Made by a program: the position numbers and the translations under genes
Shown here: positions 1 through 5,411 of the stretch, piece by piece
How positions within the stretch are numbered: the first letter of the stretch is position 1
Layout of the letters: each line of letters begins with the position of its first letter
Notes under the pieces: model-generated
What the model saw: the letters and a program-made list of their open reading frames with translations, nothing else
What the model was told of the DNA's origin: nothing
Database searches by the model: none
Origin: Desulfuromonadaceae bacterium
GTDB taxonomy: Bacteria > Desulfobacterota > Desulfuromonadia > Desulfuromonadales > Geopsychrobacteraceae
Direction of reading: 5' to 3'
DNA: 6,218 bases
Assembly (NCBI GenBank): GCA_030639985.1
Contig: DAOWKG010000319.1
Coordinates: 1-6,218, forward strand

Positions 1-1
1 C

Positions 2-166
2 GTTCTCCCCAAAGGAAGCTGGCGGGTTACTTCCGGCACCGTGGTGGTAAATTTTCTTCCCCCCCTTGCTACCGACAATTTAAAAAACAGCGATCTTGAA
101 GCCTTGACCAACAATGCCCACGATCAAATTGCAGCCTGCCTGCAAGGAGCAGCTACCGATGTCTGA
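2..166 (+). CDS. C-terminal end of a probable PlsC-like lysophospholipid acyltransferase (5' end outside window)
   Basis: The second forward frame is open from the window edge to a TGA at 164-166 and gives 54 residues. The fragment starts VLPKGSWRVTSG and continues into a hydrophobic stretch ending in LPPL. This resembles the late part of PlsC/LPLAT acyltransferases, where an 'LPKGS...I.PG.V.V...PPI' strand follows the catalytic core. Such enzymes acylate lysophosphatidic acid at the inner membrane to make phosphatidic acid. The catalytic HX4D motif would lie upstream and cannot be checked. The tail after about residue 30 is polar and probably helical (DLEALTNNAHDQIAACLQG). The stop codon lies inside the start of the RNase J gene, with an 8-base overlap (ATGTCTGA), so the two are probably co-transcribed and translationally coupled. 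The family call rests on a short fragment and is moderate; the existence of a coding 3' end here is better supported. Confidence 0.55.
   Translation, partial: VLPKGSWRVTSGTVVVNFLPPLATDNLKNSDLEALTNNAHDQIAACLQGAATDV
144..149 (+). promoter_or_regulatory. Shine-Dalgarno AAGGAG that sets the RNase J start at 159
   Basis: AAGGAG ends 9 bases before the ATG at 159 and lies within the 3' end of the upstream acyltransferase frame. The in-frame ATG at 114 has no comparable purine tract before it (CCTTGACCAACA). This site therefore favours 159 as the true start. Confidence 0.75.
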
Positions 167-1838
167 AAACGAACCGGAACAATTACAGATCCTCCCCTTT
201 GGCGGTCTAGGTGAAATCGGGATGAATTTAATGGCGATTGAATGTGCCGGAAAAATCATCCTGATCGATTGCGGGCTGATGTTCCCCGAAGCCTACATGT
301 TTGGTATCGATCTGGTGCTACCCGACGTCACGGTATTGGAAAATCGTAGTGACGATATTGTCGGTCTGGTTTTAACCCATGGGCACGAAGACCATATCGG
401 GGCAATTCCATTTCTGTGGCACCAGCTCGGTGAACCTGCCATCTACGCCACCAAACTGACTCTGGGGCTATTACACAACAAGCTGAAAGAGTTTGAACTG
501 GATGACCAGATTGAACTGGTAGAAATTATCCCCCGACAGAAAATTGTCCTTGAACCCTTCACTGTCGAGCCTTATCGAGCCGCCCACTCAATTGTGGATG
601 GAGTCGGTCTGGCAATCGACACTCCCGCCGGAATGGTAATCCATACTGGTGATTTCAAAATTGACCAGACTCCGGTCGATGGCAACAATACCGATCTGGC
701 ACGCTTGGCAGAGCTGGGGGAAAAAGGGGTATTACTATTACTGGCCGATTCAACCAATGTTGAAAATGAAGGCTACACCCTCTCAGAGCGTACCGTTGGC
801 AAGGTTCTGGATGAGATGATTCCACAATGCCAGCAACGGGTTATTGTGGCGACCTTTTCATCCAATATCCACCGTATCCAACAGATTGCCGATGCCGCAA
901 AAAAAGCGGGTCGCAAACTGCTGATTAACGGGCGCAGCATGGTCAGTAATGTTGATATTGCAAGACAACTGGGCTATCTGTCCATTGCTGAAGAGGAATT
1001 TATCGACCTGCGGGCTATGCGCGATTTACCGCCGGAGCAGATATTGATCATCACCACTGGCAGCCAAGGTGAACCATTAAGCGCGTTGATGCGAATTGCC
1101 CTTGGTGATCATAAAAAGATCGAACTGGAACCGGGCGACACCGTTATTCTGTCGTCAAAGTTTATCCCAGGCAACGAAAAATCTATCAGCGATTTAATCA
1201 ATAACCTCTATCGCCGTGGCGCCGAAGTTTTTTACGAAACCACCAGTGAAATCCACGTCTCCGGCCATGCCAGTAAAGAAGAGCTGAAACTGGTACACAA
1301 TCTGGTCAAACCGGAATATTTTGTCCCGGTACATGGCGAATATCGCCATCTGGTCAAACATCGCCAGCTAGCCATCGAGATGGGGGTAGCACCAGAAAAC
1401 ACCAAAGTGGTAGAAAACGGTCAAAGTTTAACCATCGACAGCAGTGGCATGGCCTTGGGGGAACCGTTTGAAACCGGACGGGTGCTGGTTGATGGCAAGG
1501 GGGTTGGTGATGTCGGCAAGATGGAATTGCGGGATCGTCGCCATCTGGCTAACCACGGAATGGTCATCCTGATGCTGGCAATCAATCAGTCAACTGGCGA
1601 AATTGTGCAGGGGCCAGATATTTTCACCAAAGGCTTTGTCCCCGAAGACGATGCGGCCAGTGAAGTTTTGTTAGCCGAAGCGAAACAGGCAATCTGCGAC
1701 CTGTTGCAGGAGCACAGTCTGGCAATGCTTACCGACTGGGAAGAACTTCGGGTTGAAGTGCGCAAAACCCTGCGACGCTGCTTCAATAAACGTATTGCCA
1801 GAAGACCTTTGATTCTACCGCTGATTTTGGAGTTATAA
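159..1838 (+). CDS. rnj: Ribonuclease J (metallo-beta-lactamase/beta-CASP nuclease)
   Basis: Cytoplasmic zinc-dependent RNase of the RNase J family, which combines endonuclease and 5'-to-3' exonuclease activity in mRNA decay and rRNA maturation. From the ATG at 159 the protein has 559 residues, close to the roughly 555 of Bacillus RNase J1. Metal-binding motif HGHEDH is at residues 74-79, the same numbering as His74/His76/Asp78/His79 of RNase J1, which supports this start. Further family landmarks are His143 in AAHSIVD, Asp165 in HTGDFKID, the beta-CASP segment with ATFSSNIHR, TTGSQGEP, HVSGH (His370) and PVHGEYR (His392). The C-terminal domain ends in the typical RRPLILP motif. A longer reading from the ATG at 114 adds 15 residues that do not resemble the family and lack a ribosome-binding site. 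The gene overlaps the upstream acyltransferase by 8 bases and is followed 7 bases later by uppP. No frameshift or missing catalytic residue was seen. Confidence 0.95.
   Translation: MSENEPEQLQILPFGGLGEIGMNLMAIECAGKIILIDCGLMFPEAYMFGIDLVLPDVTVLENRSDDIVGLVLTHGHEDHIGAIPFLWHQLGEPAIYATKLTLGLLHNKLKEFELDDQIELVEIIPRQKIVLEPFTVEPYRAAHSIVDGVGLAIDTPAGMVIHTGDFKIDQTPVDGNNTDLARLAELGEKGVLLLLADSTNVENEGYTLSERTVGKVLDEMIPQCQQRVIVATFSSNIHRIQQIADAAKKAGRKLLINGRSMVSNVDIARQLGYLSIAEEEFIDLRAMRDLPPEQILIITTGSQGEPLSALMRIALGDHKKIELEPGDTVILSSKFIPGNEKSISDLINNLYRRGAEVFYETTSEIHVSGHASKEELKLVHNLVKPEYFVPVHGEYRHLVKHRQLAIEMGVAPENTKVVENGQSLTIDSSGMALGEPFETGRVLVDGKGVGDVGKMELRDRRHLANHGMVILMLAINQSTGEIVQGPDIFTKGFVPEDDAASEVLLAEAKQAICDLLQEHSLAMLTDWEELRVEVRKTLRRCFNKRIARRPLILPLILEL
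1829..1832 (+). promoter_or_regulatory. Possible GGAG ribosome-binding site for uppP inside the rnj 3' end
   Basis: GGAG sits in the Leu-Glu-Leu codons that end rnj, 13 bases before the uppP ATG at 1846. The spacing is longer than ideal and no closer purine-rich site exists (the gap is AAATACA after the stop). Re-initiation after rnj termination may contribute. Weak evidence. Confidence 0.35.
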
Positions 1839-1845
1839 AATACAA

Positions 1846-2646
1846 ATGAACTATCTTCACGCCTGCCTACTGGGTCTGATTCAAGGATTGACCGAATTTT
1901 TGCCAGTTTCCTCATCTGGACATTTGGCAATAACCCAACACTTTCTCCCCGGCTTTGAGCAACCAGGACTTTTTTTTGATGTCCTGCTCCATGCCGCAAC
2001 AACCCTGGCGGTGATTATTTATTTCCGGGCCGATATCTGGAATTTACTCAGTTGTTATTTTCATCACGATGAAGCGGCACAAAAAGATCGCCATATCCTC
2101 CATATGTTGATTCTCGGTTCAATCCCGACTGCTATCATCGGACTGACCGGCAAAGATTTTTTCACCGGATTGTTCGACAATCTCCTCGTTATTGGTTGTA
2201 TGTTAATTGTTACTGCCTCTTTTTTGACTCTGGCAGAAAAAATCCGCCGCACCAATGGTAGACCGTTGAGTAAAATCAACCCCACCGATACCATCCTGGT
2301 TGGCATCGTTCAGGGTTTTGCCATTATCCCCGGCATCTCCCGCTCCGGATCCACCATCGCTTGCCTCCTCCTCCGAGGCATTGACGGGGAAGCGGCAGCC
2401 AAGTTTTCATTTTTACTGGCACTACCTGCGGTTGGCGGAGCGATGCTGCTCTCATTGAAAGATCTACAACATGTTACTGCAGCGGCCATTCCCGCCTATA
2501 GCCTGGGAGCTTTAATCGCTTTTTTAAGTGGTCTTTTTGCCATCCGCTGCCTGATGAACGTAGTGCGTCGCAAACGCTTAATCGGTTTTGCCATCTATTG
2601 CGTACTGGTTGGTAGTGGTATAATTAGCTATTCTCTACTAAGTTGA
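1846..2646 (+). CDS. uppP: Undecaprenyl-diphosphatase UppP/BacA
   Basis: Integral inner-membrane phosphatase that converts undecaprenyl pyrophosphate to undecaprenyl phosphate, regenerating the lipid carrier for peptidoglycan and surface polysaccharides; the family also underlies bacitracin tolerance. The protein has 266 residues, normal for the family. The first signature is at residues 13-26, QGLTEFLPVSSSGH, with Glu17 and His26 matching catalytic positions of E. coli BacA (Glu21, His30). The second is PGISRSGST at about 162-170, with Arg166 in the phosphate-binding position. LLHAATTLAV near residue 47 is also typical. The rest is a series of hydrophobic helices, with basic loops such as RRTNGR and VRRKR. 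Gln13 stands where E. coli has its first glutamate (Glu17), a variation that as I recall is common outside enterobacteria. The start is the only ATG next to the motif and lies 7 bases after the rnj stop, which suggests an operon. A run of eight T at 1970-1977 encodes Leu-Phe-Phe and does not break the frame. Confidence 0.95.
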   Translation: MNYLHACLLGLIQGLTEFLPVSSSGHLAITQHFLPGFEQPGLFFDVLLHAATTLAVIIYFRADIWNLLSCYFHHDEAAQKDRHILHMLILGSIPTAIIGLTGKDFFTGLFDNLLVIGCMLIVTASFLTLAEKIRRTNGRPLSKINPTDTILVGIVQGFAIIPGISRSGSTIACLLLRGIDGEAAAKFSFLLALPAVGGAMLLSLKDLQHVTAAAIPAYSLGALIAFLSGLFAIRCLMNVVRRKRLIGFAIYCVLVGSGIISYSLLS

Positions 2647-2701
2647 CAGCAACGGGTAAGTAATTAAATCTTGAGATCAACAAACTGAAAAGATAAGTTT
2701 T

Positions 2702-4990
2702 ATGACAAAGAATAAAGAAAAAGAGATCCCGGAAATTCCGTTCGAAAGCCATATGCACAAAGAAATCCTCGGTCTGATCTGGCTGGCTCTGGGAGTTTTC
2801 CTACTGGTTTGCCTTGGCAGCTACAACAATGGCGATCCTTCGTTTAACAACAACCTTAATCCTGATCAGATCAATAACCTGGTCGGTATCTTCGGTGCCC
2901 ATATCGCTGATTTGCTGTATCAGGCCTTTGGTTTGACTGCTCTGTTATGGCCGCTGGGGTGCCTCCTCCTGGCATGGCGCTGGTTGAAATTTCGTGAAGT
3001 ACACTTTCGCATTGCCAGATTGATCGCTTTCTTTCTGCTACAAATAACGATTGGTGGCCTGCTAGCCCTCAAATTTTCCACCGTTCCGCTATTTGGCAGC
3101 CATATTAATGAAGCTGGTGGTGCCATTGGTAGGGTTCTGGCGCAATTACTGTCGCACTATCTCAATATTGGTGGTGCCATAATAATTCTGCTGGTGTTCT
3201 TCTTTGTGTTCCTGATTTTATCGACCCGCTTTTCACTGGTTCTATTTTTAGACGGTATCCTCCAACGCTTTGGGCGCCGACTTGAACGACGCAGTAATGC
3301 CCGACAAGCACGCCGGGAACTACGCCAACAAGAAAAAATCACCTTGGAAATTCACACCCCTACCATTATCGATCCCGAACCAAAAAAACTACCGGAGGTG
3401 AAAATCTCCAAAGGGAAAAAAAGCAAAGCACCAAAGCTTAAAGATGACCAAGAAGCATTCTCGTTTCTGGAACCAAGTGGCACCTACCATACCCCGGCCT
3501 CATCATTACTGAACCACGATGGGGACGACCCGAAACCAATTGATCGGGATAGTTTAACCATGGCCGCTCGAATGCTGGAGAAAAAACTGCTCGATTTCGG
3601 CGTTGAAGGTGATGTTGTTGAAGTGAAACCCGGCCCGGTGGTCACGATGTATGAATTTTCTCCAGCGCCCGGAGTAAAGGTTAACAAAATAGCAAATTTA
3701 CAGGACGATCTGGCAATGGCATTACAGGCCGTTTCAATCCGTATTGTCGCCCCGATTCCAGGTCGTGGTGTGGTTGGTATCGAAATTCCCAACAACAGTC
3801 GCGAGACCGTTTACCTGAAAGAAATTGTCGAATCGCAAGCGTTTCAAAAAACCGGCGGCAAGTTACCTATGGCTCTCGGCAAAGATATTTTCGGCCAGGT
3901 AGTGGTATCAGACTTGGCAAAAATGCCCCACCTGCTGGTTGCCGGTTCAACCGGCAGCGGCAAATCGGTATCGATCAATACCATGATTTTATCATTGCTC
4001 TACCGAGCATCACCAGAAGATGTCCGCCTGATTATGATCGATCCAAAGATGTTGGAACTGTCGATTTACGAAGGGATTCCCCATCTGTTACTGCCGGTAG
4101 TTACCAACCCGAAAAAAGCATCACTGGCACTCGCTTGGGCGGTACGGGAAATGGAGCGGCGGTACCAATTGATGGCGGCCAAAAGTGTCCGCAATATTGA
4201 TGGATATAATCGTAAACTTGCCAAGGAAGCAAAAGAAACTGCAGAGTTACCGCCAGAACCGGATCATTCGGAAGATTTTCTTGATGCCCAACTGGATGTC
4301 GAACTGCCCCTCGAAGCGAAGGAGGAGTTGGAACACGCCCACCTCCCCTATATTGTTCTCATCGTTGATGAGCTGGCCGATCTGATGATGGTTGCCGGAC
4401 GAGAAGTGGAAGAATCTATCGCCCGGTTGGCCCAAATGGCTCGAGCTGCCGGAATCCACCTGATTCTTGCCACCCAGCGTCCAAGTGTCGATGTCATTAC
4501 CGGCCTGATCAAAGCGAACTTTCCAACCCGGATTTCGTTTAAAGTATTCTCCCGCACCGATTCCCGCACCATCCTCGACTCCATGGGTGCTGAAACCCTA
4601 CTCGGGATGGGAGACATGCTGTTCCTTCCCCCCGGAGTTGGCTATCTACAACGGGTTCACGGTGCCTTTGTTTCCGAACTAGAGGTGCAACGGGTAGTCG
4701 AGTTCCTCGCCAAACAGGGAAAAGCAGACTACGACAAATCGATCTTGAAAGTGCCACCGACAGCAACCGCCGATGGTGCTGAAGAGGAAGAATATGATGT
4801 CCTTTGGGACGAAGCTATCAAAATTGTCACCGATAGCAGACAAGCTTCAATCTCAATGGTACAGCGCCGTTTACGTGTCGGCTACAACCGTGCTGCCAGA
4901 ATGATTGAACGGATGGAACAAGAAGGTATTGTCGGCCCATCAGACGGTAGTGGCAAGCCCCGTGAGGTTTTAGCGCAAAAAATTGACTAA
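2702..4990 (+). CDS. ftsK: DNA translocase FtsK
   Basis: Septum-anchored ATP-driven DNA pump that clears chromosome ends and helps XerCD resolve dimers at dif during division. The protein has 762 residues, compact like SpoIIIE-type proteins and much shorter than E. coli FtsK because the linker is short. The N-terminal part carries about four membrane helices (near residues 21-41, 70-93, 104-123 and 153-183). A basic, low-complexity linker follows (about 188-260, with RRLERRSNARQARR and a Lys-rich stretch). The alpha domain starts near 285. The RecA-like motor has Walker A GSTGSGKS at 415-422, Walker B LIVDE ending at 557, and ATQRPSVDVITG. A C-terminal winged-helix gamma domain spans about 698-755 (VTDSRQASISMVQRRLRVGYNRAARMIE, read in two pieces) and should read orienting DNA sequences. 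An acidic insert lies between the Walker motifs at about 505-545. The gene follows uppP by 55 bases; the only upstream purine tract (GAAAAGATAAG) is a poor Shine-Dalgarno. The ATG at 2702 fits the family's N-terminus. Confidence 0.97.
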   Translation: MTKNKEKEIPEIPFESHMHKEILGLIWLALGVFLLVCLGSYNNGDPSFNNNLNPDQINNLVGIFGAHIADLLYQAFGLTALLWPLGCLLLAWRWLKFREVHFRIARLIAFFLLQITIGGLLALKFSTVPLFGSHINEAGGAIGRVLAQLLSHYLNIGGAIIILLVFFFVFLILSTRFSLVLFLDGILQRFGRRLERRSNARQARRELRQQEKITLEIHTPTIIDPEPKKLPEVKISKGKKSKAPKLKDDQEAFSFLEPSGTYHTPASSLLNHDGDDPKPIDRDSLTMAARMLEKKLLDFGVEGDVVEVKPGPVVTMYEFSPAPGVKVNKIANLQDDLAMALQAVSIRIVAPIPGRGVVGIEIPNNSRETVYLKEIVESQAFQKTGGKLPMALGKDIFGQVVVSDLAKMPHLLVAGSTGSGKSVSINTMILSLLYRASPEDVRLIMIDPKMLELSIYEGIPHLLLPVVTNPKKASLALAWAVREMERRYQLMAAKSVRNIDGYNRKLAKEAKETAELPPEPDHSEDFLDAQLDVELPLEAKEELEHAHLPYIVLIVDELADLMMVAGREVEESIARLAQMARAAGIHLILATQRPSVDVITGLIKANFPTRISFKVFSRTDSRTILDSMGAETLLGMGDMLFLPPGVGYLQRVHGAFVSELEVQRVVEFLAKQGKADYDKSILKVPPTATADGAEEEEYDVLWDEAIKIVTDSRQASISMVQRRLRVGYNRAARMIERMEQEGIVGPSDGSGKPREVLAQKID

Positions 4991-4991
4991 G

Positions 4992-5038
4992 TTGCATTGG
5001 GGGGGGGAACCAAAACAGTAGGTCCCCCCCCAATGCAA
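4992..5038 (+). terminator. Strong G/C-armed hairpin right after ftsK (atypical terminator or 3' end element)
   Basis: TTGCATT followed by eight G (4992-5006) is perfectly complementary to eight C followed by AATGCAA (5024-5038), giving 15 consecutive base pairs. Allowing a G-A bulge (5007-5008), ACC at 5009-5011 can also pair with GGT at 5021-5023, leaving a 9-base loop (5012-5020). It starts one base after the ftsK stop at 4990. No U-tract follows on the forward strand (the next bases are AGGCTAAAGC), so it is not a canonical intrinsic terminator in that direction. On the reverse strand a six-T run begins 9 bases beyond the stem. It could stop transcription on its own, protect the mRNA 3' end, or belong to a dispersed palindrome family. 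The structure is certain; the function is inferred. Confidence 0.5.
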
Positions 5039-5107
5039 AGGCTAAAGCAACACAACAAAGTACAAAACCAACCAATCCTATTTTATACCAAAAAACTCAA
5101 CTATCTC

Positions 5108-5138
5108 AGTGCTATAAAAGCATTTTTGTCAATTTTTT
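5108..5138 (+). terminator. Weak intrinsic-terminator-like hairpin with T-runs
   Basis: AGTGCT at 5108-5113 can pair with AGCATT at 5119-5124 (one G-U pair) around the loop ATAAA. It is followed by T-rich sequence: T at 5123-5127 and six T at 5133-5138. A second, 5-bp hairpin (TTGCT, CAAA, AGCAA) lies at 5141-5154 and runs into ATTTTAAT. The stems are short, so efficiency is doubtful, but this is the first place after ftsK with a hairpin followed by U residues. Confidence 0.3.
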
Positions 5139-5271
5139 CATTGCTCAAAAGCAAATTTTAATATATCTTTTCGTCCGACCATATCTCACATTTAATATAT
5201 ACGGTGATATTGATTTTGCTATTAAGTCAATCTTTACCTCACTATTACGAATCGGCAACCCACAGTTAATC

Positions 5272-5313
5272 TGACCTTTGGTTCACACGAAGGTTATTTT
5301 GTATTTCTCTTTT
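5272..5313 (+). promoter_or_regulatory. Leader hairpin with U-rich tail upstream of the cytochrome (possible attenuator)
   Basis: TGACCTTTG at 5272-5280 pairs with CGAAGGTTA at 5288-5296 in a 9-bp stem with two G-U pairs and a 7-base loop (GTTCACA). It is followed at once by TTTTGTATTTCTCTTTT (5297-5313). The arrangement resembles an intrinsic terminator placed about 40 bases before the cytochrome start codon. It could end transcription arriving from ftsK, or act as an attenuator in the cytochrome's leader if transcription starts further upstream. No competing anti-terminator stem was worked out. Confidence 0.35.
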
Positions 5314-5323
5314 CATTGACTAC

Positions 5324-5328
5324 AGGAG
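5324..5328 (+). promoter_or_regulatory. Shine-Dalgarno AGGAG of the cytochrome gene
   Basis: AGGAG lies 8 bases before the ATG at 5337, near-ideal spacing. The next in-frame ATG (5346, Met4) would lie 17 bases downstream and cut into the basic start of the signal peptide, so 5337 is preferred. Confidence 0.8.
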
Positions 5329-5336
5329 TAAACCGT

Positions 5337-5411
5337 ATGAAAAAAATGCCACAAAGACTGTTGTTTTGCGTCTTGGTTCTGAGCCTGACATGGGCAGGAA
5401 CCGTCGGTGCA
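5337..5411 (+). other. Signal peptide of the octahaem cytochrome
   Basis: The first 25 residues have a basic N-region (MKKMPQR), a hydrophobic core (LLFCVLVLSLTW) and a polar C-region ending in small residues (GTVGA). Predicted cleavage is after Ala25. Cys11 sits in the middle of the core and is not a lipobox. Export is required because c-type haem is attached outside the cytoplasm. Confidence 0.8.

Larger units (their letters stand above)
4991..5336. other. 346-base AT-rich intergenic region between ftsK and the cytochrome gene
   Basis: No credible protein-coding gene was found on either strand. The left end is the G/C-armed hairpin. The middle (about 5041-5270) is strongly AT-rich, with oligo-T runs at 5123-5127 and 5133-5138 and TAATATATA-like sequence at 5193-5201. 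The right end holds a U-tailed hairpin and the ribosome-binding site of the cytochrome gene. It most likely contains the terminator of the ftsK operon and the promoter and leader of the cytochrome gene. No -35/-10 pair with good hexamers and 16-18 base spacing, and no GG-N10-GC sigma-54 element, could be identified by eye. Confidence 0.6.

Noticed and set aside
114..158. Upstream in-frame ATG at 114 as the RNase J start
   Set aside because: It has no ribosome-binding site and its 15 extra residues do not look like the family. The ATG at 159 has AAGGAG at good spacing and gives His74/His76 numbering identical to Bacillus RNase J1.
1970..1977. Run of eight T in uppP as a programmed frameshift site
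   Set aside because: The zero frame continues through a full-length conserved protein, and I saw no alternative product or stimulatory structure.
2643..2670. TTGACA at 2643-2648 as the -35 of an ftsK promoter
   Set aside because: The hexamer is perfect, but at 16-18 bases spacing the best -10 (TAAATC at 2665) matches only three of six bases. The uppP-ftsK gap is short enough for read-through.
4999..5007. G9 run as a G-quadruplex
   Set aside because: A quadruplex within one strand needs four G-tracts; only one long run is present here, and it has a perfect C-run partner nearby.
4827..5075. Reverse-strand 82-codon ORF across the ftsK end and hairpin
   Set aside because: Most of it is antisense to the conserved FtsK gamma domain and it runs through the G/C hairpin. 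No recognisable domain or ribosome-binding site was seen.
5033..5161. Forward 42-codon ORF starting in the hairpin after ftsK (MQRLKQHNKV...)
   Set aside because: Its start codon lies in the C-rich arm of the stem, it has no Shine-Dalgarno, and its Lys/Asn/Leu/Phe-rich content is what AT-rich non-coding DNA gives.
5126..5169. TTGTCA (5126-5131) or TTGCTC (5141-5146) as -35 for the cytochrome
   Set aside because: TTGTCA has no -10 at proper spacing. TTGCTC matches only three of six, paired with TATCTT. AT-rich DNA gives many such half-matches.
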